Source: Janthinobacterium sp. SUN073
GTDB taxonomy: Bacteria; Pseudomonadota; Gammaproteobacteria; Burkholderiales; Burkholderiaceae_D
Length of the DNA stretch: 64,000 nt
Assembly (NCBI RefSeq): GCF_030397665.1
Contig: NZ_JAPUBT010000001.1
Span: 886,781 to 950,780 of the forward strand
Direction: 5' to 3'
Notes under the pieces: generated by a model
The model's input: only the letters and a program-made list of their open reading frames with translations
What the model was told of the DNA's origin: nothing
The model's database searches: none
Shown here: piece after piece, positions 28,605-37,739 of the stretch
How positions within the stretch are numbered: the stretch's first letter is position 1
How the letters are laid out: every line of letters starts with the position of its first letter
Translations under genes and position numbers: made by a program

Positions 28605-29127
28605 GCGGCATTCCTGGCTGCGGACTCATACATCGGACGCCGTGGTTGCACGCTATTACCAAGAACTGTTGAACTTTTGCTGGCGCAGCTTGCGCAACCG
28701 CGAAGCTGCTGCCGACCTGGTGCAGGAAAGCTATGCGCGCGTGCTGGGCGAACAGGCCGTGCGCGAACCGCGCGCGCTGCTGTACCACACGGCGCGCAAC
28801 CTGCTGATCGACCAGCACCGGCGCGCCGCCTTGCGCCAGCACGAGGAACTCGACGCCCTGCCGGAAACGGCGCATCCTGCCGCGCCGCGCCATTTGCAAC
28901 CGGAGCAGGCGCTGGAAAGCAGCCAGGACTGGCAAGCCTGCGTGGCCGCCATCGACGCCTTGCCGCCGCGCTGCCGCGACGCCTTCGTGCTGCACATCTT
29001 CGAGGAATTGCCGCACGCACAAATCGCCGCGCGCATGGGCATTTCCGTGAGCATGGTGGAAAAACATATCGCGCGCGGCATGCTCAGTTGCCAGGCACAG
29101 TTGCATTCTTTACGGGAAGCCACATAA
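28603..29127 (+). CDS. FecI-like ECF sigma factor 1
   Basis: This is an extracytoplasmic-function sigma factor of the iron-starvation group (174 aa). Region 2 is visible in VVARYYQELLNFCWRSLRN then REAAADLVQESYARVL. Region 4 contains EELPHAQIAARMGISVSMVE, a helix-turn-helix. ATG 28603 overlaps the Fur box end; the upstream in-frame ATG at 28576 would lie inside the promoter and is rejected. The true start could be slightly downstream. Its stop overlaps the fecR start (TAATG). It should direct transcription of the receptor gene downstream. Confidence 0.9.
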   Translation: MRHSWLRTHTSDAVVARYYQELLNFCWRSLRNREAAADLVQESYARVLGEQAVREPRALLYHTARNLLIDQHRRAALRQHEELDALPETAHPAAPRHLQPEQALESSQDWQACVAAIDALPPRCRDAFVLHIFEELPHAQIAARMGISVSMVEKHIARGMLSCQAQLHSLREAT

Positions 29128-30227
29128 TGGCGGCCATGACCGCCCACCCGCCCCGCCACGCTTTCGGCCCCTCCGCCCAGGAGCAGGCGGACGTGCGCGA
29201 GTACGCCGCTTTTGCCGCCACGCAAGACCCGGTAGCGCTGGCGGCCGCCACCTGGTTCAGCCGGCGCGGCAACCTTGATGTGCAGCAACAGGCCGACTTT
29301 GCCGCCTGGCTGGCAGCCGATGCGCAGCACGCGCAAGCATATGCGCAGCTAAAGGATACGCACCGCAACGCGCGCAAAATTCCCGCGCAGGTGGCCGCAC
29401 GCTGGGCAGTGCCGCAGGCAGCGCCACTTCCCCGCCGCCCGCTTCTGCGCTCCCTGCGCGTGCTGCCGTATGCGGCCGCCGCCATGTTGCTGCTCAGCGT
29501 GGGGGCGGGCGGTTACCAGTGGTGGCAACAGCAAGCCGTGTTCAGCCAGTCCTATGCCACCATGCGGGGCCAGCGCCTGGCCATCGCCCTGCCCGACGGC
29601 AGCAAGGTACAGCTCGATACGGCCACACAGCTGCACGTCACCCTGTACCGCCAGCGCCGCGAAGTGCGTCTGGCGCACGGTGAAGCGCTATTCCAGGTGC
29701 AAGCGAAGCAAGGACAACCGTTCGACGTCCTGAGCGGTCCTTTGACAGTGACGGTGGTGGGCACGCAGTTTTCCGTGCGTAACACGCTCGAACACGACGG
29801 CCAGCTGCGCGTGGCCGTGCAACATGGCCAGGTGCGTGTGGCGGGCGCGCGGCAGGAGCAGGTCGCGCTGACGGCCGGCCAGGGCGTAACTGCCGACGCC
29901 AGCGGCCACCTGTCTGAAGTCGCCAGCCTGGCCCCAGGCAGCGTGGCGCCGTGGCGCGACGGCAGGATCACCTTCGATAACGTGCCGCTGGGCGCGGCGC
30001 TGGCCGAATTCGAGCGCTATGGCGACACGGGCCTGGTCGCGCGCGATCCCGCCGTGGCCAGGCTGCGTATCGGCGGCAGCTTCAGCCTGACCCAGCTCGA
30101 CCGCTTCGCCGCCGCCCTGCCGCAGCTGCTGCCCGTCCACGTCGTACGCGATGGTGCCGTCAGCGAGATCCGCATGGCGGCAAAAATGCCGGCGCAAGCC
30201 CCTGCGATACGGCTGCCTGAAAAATAA
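29127..30227 (+). CDS. FecR-like anti-sigma factor 1
   Basis: This inner-membrane signal transducer (366 aa) holds or activates the FecI-like sigma factor and senses the TonB receptor. The N-terminal cytosolic DUF4880 region includes ATWFSRRGNLDVQQQADFAA followed by WL. A membrane segment lies around residues 112-130 (VLPYAAAAMLLLSVGAGGY). The periplasmic FecR domain has GQRLAIALPDGSKVQLDTAT. A C-terminal STN-like part follows. It is translationally coupled to the sigma gene. Confidence 0.92.
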   Translation: MAAMTAHPPRHAFGPSAQEQADVREYAAFAATQDPVALAAATWFSRRGNLDVQQQADFAAWLAADAQHAQAYAQLKDTHRNARKIPAQVAARWAVPQAAPLPRRPLLRSLRVLPYAAAAMLLLSVGAGGYQWWQQQAVFSQSYATMRGQRLAIALPDGSKVQLDTATQLHVTLYRQRREVRLAHGEALFQVQAKQGQPFDVLSGPLTVTVVGTQFSVRNTLEHDGQLRVAVQHGQVRVAGARQEQVALTAGQGVTADASGHLSEVASLAPGSVAPWRDGRITFDNVPLGAALAEFERYGDTGLVARDPAVARLRIGGSFSLTQLDRFAAALPQLLPVHVVRDGAVSEIRMAAKMPAQAPAIRLPEK

Positions 30228-30246
30228 ATGCAAATAGTTCGCATTC
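30226..30246 (+). promoter_or_regulatory. Fur-like box upstream of the first receptor gene
   Basis: ATGCAAA-TAG-TTCGCAT is a near-perfect inverted repeat in the 91 bases between fecR1 and the receptor gene, and it resembles Fur boxes of Bordetella-type receptors. A FecI-type promoter may also be here but was not identified. Confidence 0.5.
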
Positions 30247-30318
30247 GCAGGTGAGGATTTGGCGCACTGCCGCGTCTACCAAGTTAATCGACAATAAATT
30301 AACCTGGAGAAATGCAAC

Positions 30319-32715
30319 ATGTGGTCCCCCCGCCTCAATCTGACACCCGCCCCCTTCGCCCTGGCCGCCATGCTGGCCCTGGGCAGCATCCCCCTGGCAC
30401 AGGCGCAAACGGCGCCCACCGTCAAGCTGGCCATCGCTGCCCAGCCGCTTGGGCAAGCCCTGAATGAACTGGCGCGGCAAGCCAATCTGCAACTGCTGTT
30501 CGCCCCCGAGCTGGTGGCCGGCAAGACGGCGCCCGCCGTCAGCGGCACGCTGAGCGTGGCCGAGAGCCTGGAGCGCCTGCTGGCCGGCAGCGGCCTGGCC
30601 GCCAGCATCGACGGCAGCAGCGTCATCATCCGTCCGGCGCCCGCCGCCACGGGCAAGGTGGCGACCCTGGCGGAAATCACCGTCAGCGCGCGCCAGGAGG
30701 CGACGAGCGATACGGAACTGACGAAGTCGTATGCGGCGCAGGCGGTCAGCATCGGCAAGGGCCGGCAAAGCCTGCGCGAGATTCCCCAGTCCGTCTCCGT
30801 GCTGACGCGCCAGCAACTGAACGACCAGAATTTGCTGAGCCTGGACGACGCCATGCGCGGCGTGACGGGCATCACCGTCGAAGCCAGCAGCACGGGCGGC
30901 AACCACGGCAACTTTTATTCGCGCGGCTATGCGCTCGACGCGGTGCAGGTCGATGGCGTGATGACGCCGGCCAGCACGGGCAATGACTTGTCGGCCGGCT
31001 TCGGTCTGGCCATCTATGACAGGGTGGAAGTGCTGCGCGGCCCTGCCGGCCTGTTCCAGGGCGCGGGCGATCCGGGCGGCACCATCAACCTGGTGCGCAA
31101 GCGGGCGCGCGACACCTTCGCCGCCAGCGGCGTGCTCAGCGCAGGTTCCTGGGACCGCTACTATGCGGAAGCGGACGTGACGGGCCCCCTGAGCGCGGAC
31201 GGCAAGGTGCGCGGCCGCCTGGTGGCGGCGTATGAACACCGGCGCTCCTTCGTCGACCACGTGTATGCGGAAAAGCCCTTGCTGTACGGCACCGTTGCCG
31301 TCGATCTGGCGCCGGGCACCGTGCTGACGGGCGGCGTCACCTGGCAGCAATACAAGGGCCGTCCCGCCTTCGGCCTGCCCGCCTATGAAGACGGGCGCCT
31401 GCTCGATGTGCCCCGCTCGACCTACCTGGACCCGGCCTGGAACCACATCACGGAAAAGGTCACGGAATACTTTGCCGAGCTCGACCATAAACTGGACAAC
31501 GGCGGCCAGGTCAAGGTGACCGCCCTGTACCGCGAGCAGGATGAGCCATCGCGCAACTTCGGCTGGTCCGACTGCTCGGCCGACCCCGTCACGGGCGACA
31601 GCTGCCTGATCAGCTGGAACTACCGCAGCCACTGGAAGACGCAGGGCTTGGACGCTTACCTGGCTACGCCGTTCCAGGCATTTGGCCGCAGCCACGACCT
31701 GATCGTGGGCGCCGACTATCGCCAGGTGCACAAGAATTTCCGCTACGGCGGAGGCAAGGCCACCCCGATCAACATCTACCATCCGGATAACAATATCCCC
31801 CAGGCCAGCTACACTTTTACTGACGGCAACGACAACCGCACCAAACAGTTCGGCCTGTACGCGCGCACCCGCCTGCAGGCGACCGACCGCCTGGCCATCA
31901 ACCTGGGCGGGCGCCTGACGCACTGGGACAACCATACCGTCAACCGCAACGCGTATTTCAACCAGTTCACCGACGTCAGCAACACCATCAATGCGAAATT
32001 CACGCCGTATGCGGGCCTGGTCTATGAGCTCGACAAGCAGGTGTCGGCCTATGGCAGCTACACGCGCATTTTCTCGCCTCAATCCACCACGGACGCTGCC
32101 GGCCAGACCCTGAAGCCGCGCACGGGGCAGCAATTCGAACTGGGACTGAAGGCGGAGCTGTTCGACAAGAACGTCAACGCGCATGCGGCCCTGTTCCGCA
32201 TGGAAGATGAAAATCGCGTCATGCCCGATCCGGCCAACCCGCTGTTTTCCATCGGCGCGGGCAAGATGCGCAGCCAGGGCATGGAAGCCGAACTGAGCGG
32301 CAGCCCCGTGCCGGGCTGGAACATCACGAGCGGCTATTCCTACACCAGCACGCGCACCCTCGAAGGCAGCGACGACCAGAAGGCCCAGCTGTACACCTTC
32401 ATCGCGCCGCGCCACAATCTCAACCTGTGGACCACCTACCGGCTGGCCGGCGCGCTCGACAAGGTCAGCGTGGGCGGCGGCTTGCGCAGCGTCAGCAGCA
32501 TGTACCGCCTGAACGGGCCCGTGAAATTCGAACAGGGGCCCGTCACCACGGTGGGCTTGCAGGCGGGCTACCGCCTCAGTCCCAAGCTGGAGCTGTCACT
32601 GACGGTGAACAACCTGTTCGACAAAAAATACTACACGCGCGTGTGGGCCGCCTACGGTTCCAACTTCTATGGCGAACCGCGCAACGCCATGCTGACCCTG
32701 CGCGGCCAGCTGTAA
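30319..32715 (+). CDS. TonB-dependent ferric-siderophore receptor 1 (with STN signalling domain)
   Basis: This outer-membrane receptor (798 aa) imports a ferric siderophore using TonB energy and signals to FecR. A signal peptide ends at AQA/Q (residue 29). An STN domain (about 35-86) is followed by a TonB-box region, a plug (about 130-240) with LREIPQSVSVLTRQQL and VLRGPAGLFQGAGDPGG, and a beta-barrel. The C-terminus ends in a non-canonical LRGQL, with Leu instead of Phe. The STN domain indicates a transcriptional signalling receptor of the FpvA/FecA kind. The siderophore cannot be deduced. Confidence 0.94.
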   Translation: MWSPRLNLTPAPFALAAMLALGSIPLAQAQTAPTVKLAIAAQPLGQALNELARQANLQLLFAPELVAGKTAPAVSGTLSVAESLERLLAGSGLAASIDGSSVIIRPAPAATGKVATLAEITVSARQEATSDTELTKSYAAQAVSIGKGRQSLREIPQSVSVLTRQQLNDQNLLSLDDAMRGVTGITVEASSTGGNHGNFYSRGYALDAVQVDGVMTPASTGNDLSAGFGLAIYDRVEVLRGPAGLFQGAGDPGGTINLVRKRARDTFAASGVLSAGSWDRYYAEADVTGPLSADGKVRGRLVAAYEHRRSFVDHVYAEKPLLYGTVAVDLAPGTVLTGGVTWQQYKGRPAFGLPAYEDGRLLDVPRSTYLDPAWNHITEKVTEYFAELDHKLDNGGQVKVTALYREQDEPSRNFGWSDCSADPVTGDSCLISWNYRSHWKTQGLDAYLATPFQAFGRSHDLIVGADYRQVHKNFRYGGGKATPINIYHPDNNIPQASYTFTDGNDNRTKQFGLYARTRLQATDRLAINLGGRLTHWDNHTVNRNAYFNQFTDVSNTINAKFTPYAGLVYELDKQVSAYGSYTRIFSPQSTTDAAGQTLKPRTGQQFELGLKAELFDKNVNAHAALFRMEDENRVMPDPANPLFSIGAGKMRSQGMEAELSGSPVPGWNITSGYSYTSTRTLEGSDDQKAQLYTFIAPRHNLNLWTTYRLAGALDKVSVGGGLRSVSSMYRLNGPVKFEQGPVTTVGLQAGYRLSPKLELSLTVNNLFDKKYYTRVWAAYGSNFYGEPRNAMLTLRGQL

Positions 32716-32727
32716 CGCGCCCCGCCA

Positions 32728-32760
32728 GGACGGCCGCCGCCAGCAATGGGGCGGCCGTCC
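32728..32760 (+). other. Hairpin downstream of receptor 1
   Basis: GGACGGCCGCC pairs perfectly with GGCGGCCGTCC across an 11-base loop, 12 bases after the receptor stop. The T-run is poor, so termination is uncertain. Confidence 0.6.
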
Positions 32761-32780
32761 CCGTTTACAACATCGTACTC

Positions 32781-32825
32781 TTGCATGTCTCGCAACCCCA
32801 CACTATAATAAGAATAGTTCTCATT
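32781..32825 (+). promoter_or_regulatory. Fur-boxed promoter of the second iron module
   Basis: TTGCAT (32781-32786), a 17-base spacer and a perfect TATAAT (32804-32809) form a strong sigma-70 promoter. The Fur box AATAAGAAT-A-GTTCTCATT (32807-32825) overlaps the -10 and start site. Confidence 0.85.
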
Positions 32826-33086
32826 CACATTTGGATTCCGTTCGGAGTCTGCATCCCGCATGTCCCGCCTGCCATCGATCGGCCAGGACGGCATGGCTGA
32901 TGCGCAGCTGGATGACACGCTGCGCCAGCCAGGCATCCCCGCCAAGCAAGCCTTCCCATATCAACAACGAAAAAAGGTAGTTTCATGGTGCGAGCACGTT
33001 CGCTGGCCGGCGCTGCCGCCGCCACTTTCCGGTACTTTGCAGCGCTGCGGCAAGCACGTTCCTCACCACAAACTAAGGCATACAGC
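32826..33086 (+). other. Long leader of the DUF4198 gene
   Basis: About 270 bases separate the predicted transcription start from ATG 33087. No confident gene is present. ATG 32985 is in frame with the DUF4198 gene and has a good AAAGG site before it; it would add 34 mostly basic residues before the signal peptide. A separate open frame from 32860 has no recognisable features. The leader may be regulatory. Confidence 0.5.
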
Positions 33087-33833
33087 ATGCACATCACTTC
33101 CATCGCGCGCCCCGGCGTCCTCGCCACCGCCCTGCTGGGCGCAGCCCTCGCTTCTGGCTCAGCCAGCGCGCACCAGATCTGGCTGCAGCAAGACGGCAAG
33201 ACAGCCAGCGTGTACTTCGGCGAGTTCGGCGACAACCTGCGCGAAGCGTCGCCCGGCCTGCTGGACAAGTTCAGCATCAAGAACGTGACATGGATCTCGG
33301 CCAAGGGCGCACAGCCGCTGCAGGCAAGCAAGACGGCCGGCGCGTTCATCCTGAATGGCAAGGTGGGCGCCGGCGAAAGCATCATCGTCGAGGAAGACAA
33401 CTACCCGTCGTGGGAAGAGAAGAAGGATGGCAAGAGCACGCGCACCGTGTGGATTCCCGCCGCGCGCCTGATCGCCGACAGCAAGGCACAAGCGCCCGCG
33501 CTGACCCTGGACCTGGTGCCAACCGGCAAACCGGGCCAGTTCCAGGTCAGCTACCAGGGCAAGCCGCTGGCGCAAGCCAAGGTCAACGCCGTGGTGCAAT
33601 CGGGCTGGGGCAAGGAAGCGTGGAGCGATGCGCAAGGCCTGGTCAGCTTCCCGCTGCCATGGAAGGGCACCTATGTACTGGAAGTGCAGCACACGGACAA
33701 AACGGCCGGCCAGCGCGGCACACAAGCCTATGACAAGGCCATGTTCGTAACCACCCTGAGCCTGCTGCAGCCGCAAGGCGTGACGCCGCTGCCGGCCGGC
33801 CCGGCCCAGCCACCGAGCAAGGATCACGACTGA
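33087..33833 (+). CDS. Periplasmic DUF4198-domain protein
   Basis: This 248-aa exported protein has a signal peptide ending near residue 25 (SASA/H). HQIWLQQDGKTASVYFGEFG and the C-terminal domain (QVSYQGKPLAQAKVNAVVQS) match the DUF4198 family, often found near metal-transport and TonB genes. It could bind metal through its histidines or act as a carboxypeptidase-regulatory-like beta-sandwich (inference). AAGG lies ten bases before ATG 33087. The next gene starts three bases after its stop. Confidence 0.85.
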   Translation: MHITSIARPGVLATALLGAALASGSASAHQIWLQQDGKTASVYFGEFGDNLREASPGLLDKFSIKNVTWISAKGAQPLQASKTAGAFILNGKVGAGESIIVEEDNYPSWEEKKDGKSTRTVWIPAARLIADSKAQAPALTLDLVPTGKPGQFQVSYQGKPLAQAKVNAVVQSGWGKEAWSDAQGLVSFPLPWKGTYVLEVQHTDKTAGQRGTQAYDKAMFVTTLSLLQPQGVTPLPAGPAQPPSKDHD

Positions 33834-33835
33834 CC

Positions 33836-34183
33836 ATGCAAGCGCCAGCCAATACTGAAATCACTGAGAAAATGCCGCGCCTGCGGCTCTCCGCCGGCGC
33901 CGTCTACCGCCTCGGCGTGGCTTCCCGCAGCGTGGCCGCCATCGTTGGCGGCTACGTGCTGGCCGCGCTGGTCACCATGCTGCTGTCGGTAAGCCTGCCC
34001 ATGGCCCGTTCCGAAGCCGTCATGACAGCCACCCTGCTGTCGTTTGCCATCTACACCTGCGCCGTGATGTGGGTCTTTGCCACGCGCAGCGCCCTGCGCG
34101 CCTGGCTGGGCCTGTTGATTCCCGCCGCCATCATCGCCGCCATCCTGCAGTGGATGGACGCACTATCCTGGAGTTTCGCATGA
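33836..34183 (+). CDS. DUF3649-family inner-membrane protein
   Basis: This 115-aa protein has about three hydrophobic segments (SVAAIVGGYVLAALVTMLLS, TATLLSFAIYTCAVMWVFA, AWLGLLIPAAIIAAILQWM). It fits DUF3649, a family found with PepSY iron-uptake proteins and DUF3325. It starts two bases after the DUF4198 stop, and its own stop overlaps the next start (ATGA). The molecular function is unknown. Confidence 0.85.
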   Translation: MQAPANTEITEKMPRLRLSAGAVYRLGVASRSVAAIVGGYVLAALVTMLLSVSLPMARSEAVMTATLLSFAIYTCAVMWVFATRSALRAWLGLLIPAAIIAAILQWMDALSWSFA

Positions 34184-35799
34184 AAGAAGGTTTCCGCCAG
34201 TCGATGGCTTGGCTGCACACCTGGTCCGGCCTGCTCGTCTGCTGGATTTTGCTGCTGGTGTTTTGCGCCGGCACGGCCAGCTACTACCGCAATGAAATCA
34301 CCCTGTGGATGCAGCCCGAATTGCATGGCGCCGCCGCCAGCCAGGTAAGCACAGAGGAAGCGGCCAAGGTCGCGCAAAAAGCGATGCAAGAACGCGCCAC
34401 GGGCGCCACGCGCTGGTTCATCAGCCTGCCCGGCGAGCGCAATCCCGCCACGCAGCTGGGCTGGAGCAAGCCATCGCAACCGGGCGAAAAGAAACGTGGA
34501 CGGCGCGGCAATTTTCATAGCGAAAAAGCCGACCCGGCCACGGGCGAGGTGCTATCGAAGCCGCGCGAGACGCGCGGCGGCGAATTCCTCTATCGCCTGC
34601 ACTTCGACCTGCACTACATGTCGGCCATCTGGGGCCGCTGGATCGTGGGTTTCTGCGCCATGTTCATGTTCGTCTCCATCATCAGCGGCATCGTCACGCA
34701 CAAGCGCATCTTCAAGGACCTGTTTACCTTCCGTCCGAAAAAGGGCCAGCGCTCGTGGCTCGACGCGCACAACGTGACAGCCGTGCTGGCACTGCCCTAC
34801 CACATCATGATCACCTACACGGGCCTGGTCACCCTGATGTTCCTGTACATGCCATCTGGCGCCACGGCCGCCTACAAGGGCGACCAGGATGCCTTCTTCG
34901 CCGAAGCGTTTCCCGGCCGCTCGGGCGACAGCAAGCCGGCCGGCGTGGCCGCGCCGCTGACGCCCCTGGCGCCTCTCGTGCGCCAGGCGGAACAGCAGTG
35001 GGGCGGCAAGGTCGAACGCATCTCCGTGAATCACCCGGGCGACGCCAACGCCACCATTTCGCTGACGCGCGCCGGCGGACGCGACATGTCGTCGAAGCAG
35101 CCCTCGATGGAGTTCGATGGCGTCACCGGCAAGCTGCTGTCGACCGATGGCAACGCGCAGCCTGGCGCCGCCGCCACGCACGGCGTCATGGTTGGCTTGC
35201 ACGTCGCGCATTTCGGCGGACCGCTGCTGCGCGCGCTGTTCTTCCTCTCCGGCCTGGCCGGCTGTGCCATGGTCGCCACGGGCGCCCTGCTGTGGGCCGT
35301 CAAGACGCGCCAGAAGCAAGCCAAGGCGCTGGCCGCCGGCAAGCGCGCCAGCTTCGGCCTGCGCCTGGTCGAGGCGCTCAACATCGGCGCCATCGCCGGC
35401 ATCCCGATCGCCTTCGGCGCCTACTTCTGGGCCAACCGCCTGCTGCCGGTGGCGATGGAAGACCGGGCGAAAGAGGAGATCGCCTGCTTCTTCGGCGCCT
35501 GGGCCCTGGCCGCCATCATCGCCCAGCTGCGCCCCTCGCGCGCCATGTGGCGCATGCAGCTGGCCGTGGGCGCCTTCCTGCTGGCGTCATTGCCCGTGCT
35601 GAACGTCTTCACCACCAATTCACACCTGGGCGTGACCCTGTTCCTGGGCCGCGGCCCCGTGGCGGTGGCCGCCTTCGACCTGGTGGTGCTGGCGCTGGGC
35701 CTGGGCCTCGCGTATGCGGCGTTCAAATTGAAGCCGCTGCCCGTGAAGGCGGCCAAGGCGGCGCCAGTAAAACCGGTGCAGACGATGGAGGCCGCGTGA
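34180..35799 (+). CDS. PepSY-associated TM protein (PiuB-like iron uptake)
   Basis: This inner-membrane protein (539 aa) has a first helix in WLHTWSGLLVCWILLLVFCA, a periplasmic PepSY-like stretch, the typical FRLHFDLHYM-like segment (LYRLHFDLHYMSAIWGRWIV), and three or more C-terminal helices. Family members accompany siderophore receptors and are proposed to reduce or release iron at the inner membrane. Both junctions are ATGA-type overlaps, showing a tightly coupled operon with DUF3649 and DUF3325. Confidence 0.92.
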   Translation: MKEGFRQSMAWLHTWSGLLVCWILLLVFCAGTASYYRNEITLWMQPELHGAAASQVSTEEAAKVAQKAMQERATGATRWFISLPGERNPATQLGWSKPSQPGEKKRGRRGNFHSEKADPATGEVLSKPRETRGGEFLYRLHFDLHYMSAIWGRWIVGFCAMFMFVSIISGIVTHKRIFKDLFTFRPKKGQRSWLDAHNVTAVLALPYHIMITYTGLVTLMFLYMPSGATAAYKGDQDAFFAEAFPGRSGDSKPAGVAAPLTPLAPLVRQAEQQWGGKVERISVNHPGDANATISLTRAGGRDMSSKQPSMEFDGVTGKLLSTDGNAQPGAAATHGVMVGLHVAHFGGPLLRALFFLSGLAGCAMVATGALLWAVKTRQKQAKALAAGKRASFGLRLVEALNIGAIAGIPIAFGAYFWANRLLPVAMEDRAKEEIACFFGAWALAAIIAQLRPSRAMWRMQLAVGAFLLASLPVLNVFTTNSHLGVTLFLGRGPVAVAAFDLVVLALGLGLAYAAFKLKPLPVKAAKAAPVKPVQTMEAA

Positions 35800-36152
35800 T
35801 GGAGCTGCTGTCGAACTTCCTCGTCTTTGCCCTGTGCTATGCGGGCCTGTCCTCGCTGTGCCTGGCCATGGACCGCCACTATGCCGACCTGCACGGACGC
35901 GGCGCCGAACCGCCCGCGCCGCTGCGCCGCCGCCTGCAATGGGCAGGCTGGCTGGCGCTGGCGGCCGGACTGGCTTGGGCCATGCACATCGCCGGCGGCG
36001 GCTACGGCCTCGTCTACTGGGTCGGCAGCCTGACGGGCTGCGGCTTGCTGCTGATCTGGCTGCTGCCCTACGCACCGCACCAGGCCATGCGCCTGGCGCG
36101 CATGATCGGCGGCGCGGCCGTGCTGGCCGCCGTCGCGCTGGCAGTGCTGTAA
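35799..36152 (+). CDS. DUF3325-family inner-membrane protein
   Basis: This 117-aa protein has three or four hydrophobic segments. The opening LSNFLVFALCYAGLSSLCLA followed by MDRHYADL is diagnostic of DUF3325, a partner of PepSY iron-uptake proteins. Its ATG overlaps the PepSY stop by one base. The next gene, a sigma factor, starts five bases after its stop. Confidence 0.87.
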   Translation: MELLSNFLVFALCYAGLSSLCLAMDRHYADLHGRGAEPPAPLRRRLQWAGWLALAAGLAWAMHIAGGGYGLVYWVGSLTGCGLLLIWLLPYAPHQAMRLARMIGGAAVLAAVALAVL

Positions 36153-36157
36153 CGATC

Positions 36158-36685
36158 ATGACCATGCTCCCCCTGCTGTCCACGCAGCTGGAAAGCCATT
36201 ACCGCGCGCACCACGGCTGGCTGGCGCACTGGCTGCAACGGCGCCTGGGCAATGCTTTTGATGCCGCCGACCTGATGCAGGACACTTTCATCCGCCTGCT
36301 GGCCAGTGCCCCCGCACAGCCGCAAACACCGGCCCTGCGCGCGCCGAAGGCTTACCTGGCCACCGTCGCCAAGCATTTGCTGATCAATCATTTACGGCGC
36401 CAGTCGCTGGAACGCGCGTGGGCCGATGCGCTGGCCGCGCAGCCAGAGCAGTACCAGCCCTCCGTCGAGCAGCGCGCGCAAATCCTGCAGGCGCTGCAAG
36501 CGGTCGACGCCATGCTCGATGGCTTGAAACCGAAGGTGCGCGCCGTCTTCATCCTGGCGCAGATCGAAGGCCATGCGTATGCGGACATCGCCGCGCAGCT
36601 GGGCATCGGCGAACGCTCCGTGAAGCGCTACATGGCCGAGGCGCTGACCGAATGCGTGCTGCAGGCGCCGGACTGGGCGCCATGA
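36158..36685 (+). CDS. FecI-like ECF sigma factor 2
   Basis: This iron-starvation ECF sigma factor (175 aa) has region 2 in HYRAHHGWLAHWLQRRLGNA followed by FDAADLMQDTFIRLL, and region 4 in QIEGHAYADIAAQLGIGERS. ATG 36164 is an alternative start two codons later. It lies five bases after DUF3325 and overlaps fecR2 (ATGA). Being in the same transcript as the PepSY block, it would be induced together with it by iron starvation. Confidence 0.92.
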   Translation: MTMLPLLSTQLESHYRAHHGWLAHWLQRRLGNAFDAADLMQDTFIRLLASAPAQPQTPALRAPKAYLATVAKHLLINHLRRQSLERAWADALAAQPEQYQPSVEQRAQILQALQAVDAMLDGLKPKVRAVFILAQIEGHAYADIAAQLGIGERSVKRYMAEALTECVLQAPDWAP

Positions 36686-37647
36686 GCAGCGCCGCTCCCC
36701 TGTCTCCCCCGCTATATCCTCCGCTATCGCGCAAGGTGGCGCGCCAGGCCGTCGAATGGTATTTGCTGGAGCAGTCGGGCCAGGCCACACAGGATGATCT
36801 GGCGGCATCGGCCGAATGGCGCGCGCGCGACCCGGAACATGCGCGCGCCTGGAGCAAGGTGCAGCAGGTCGGCCAAACGGCCAGCCTGCTGCCGCCGGAT
36901 CTGGCCGCGCCCGTGCTGCGCCGGCCGCAGCGCCGCGTGGCCGTGCAAGTGCTGCTGGCGCTGATGACGGCGCCCGCCGCCTGGCTGCTGGTGCGCCATG
37001 AACTGCTGGCCGACTACCGCAGCGGCGTGGGCGAACGGCGCGACGTATCGTTGCCCGATGGCGGCACCCTCGTGCTCAACACGGACAGCGCCGTCGACCT
37101 GGCGTATGGCGCCGATGAACGTTTGCTGACGCTGCGCCGCGGCGAAGTGCTGGTGCAGACGCGCCCCGACCATGCGGGCAGCCGCCCCTTCATCGTCGCC
37201 ACCTGCCATGGCCGCATCCGCGCGCTGGGCACACGCTTTACCGTGCGCGTCGACGACGACAGCAGCCGGGTGACAGTGCTCGAACACGCGGTGGAAATCA
37301 CGCCGCGCGCGCCCTCGGCCACCGTGCGCACGCTCATGGCGGGACAGCAATGCCGCTTCGACGCCAGCCACGCCAGCCTGCCCGCGCCGGCGCCGCCGCA
37401 AGCCGATGCATGGGTGCGTGGCATGCTGGCGGCGCAGGACATGCGCCTCGATGCCTTCGCCTTTGAACTGTCACGCTACCGCCCCGGCCTGCTGCGCGTG
37501 GAACCGCAGGTGGCGGGCTTGCGCCTGACGGGCGCCTTCCAGCTCGACGACACGGACGCCGTGCTGGCAAGCCTGGCGCGCATGCTGCCCGTCGACGTGC
37601 TGTACCGCACCCCATACTGGGTCACCATCGCGGCCCGCAAAAAATAA
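36682..37647 (+). CDS. FecR-like anti-sigma factor 2
   Basis: This membrane signal transducer (321 aa) has a DUF4880 N-terminus (AVEWYLLEQSGQATQDDLAA), a membrane segment at about 90-110 (VQVLLALMTAPAAWLLV), and a periplasmic FecR domain (RRDVSLPDGGTLVLNTDSAV). It would relay the state of receptor 2 to sigma factor 2. Confidence 0.92.
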   Translation: MSSAAPLSPPLYPPLSRKVARQAVEWYLLEQSGQATQDDLAASAEWRARDPEHARAWSKVQQVGQTASLLPPDLAAPVLRRPQRRVAVQVLLALMTAPAAWLLVRHELLADYRSGVGERRDVSLPDGGTLVLNTDSAVDLAYGADERLLTLRRGEVLVQTRPDHAGSRPFIVATCHGRIRALGTRFTVRVDDDSSRVTVLEHAVEITPRAPSATVRTLMAGQQCRFDASHASLPAPAPPQADAWVRGMLAAQDMRLDAFAFELSRYRPGLLRVEPQVAGLRLTGAFQLDDTDAVLASLARMLPVDVLYRTPYWVTIAARKK

Positions 37648-37739
37648 TTTATAAAAGTTGGCCCTTTTTCTCGGCACGGCCTGTCCTATGGGTATTGCAA
37701 CGATACCTTACAACGACACTCCACCGGAAAGGCCAGACC

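Noticed and set aside
30160..32415. 751-codon minus-strand frame opposite receptor 1
   Set aside because: Antisense shadow of a complete TonB receptor gene with clear domains.
32860..33288. 142-codon frame overlapping the DUF4198 gene start
   Set aside because: It runs out of frame through the signal peptide of the DUF4198 protein and has no recognisable feature.
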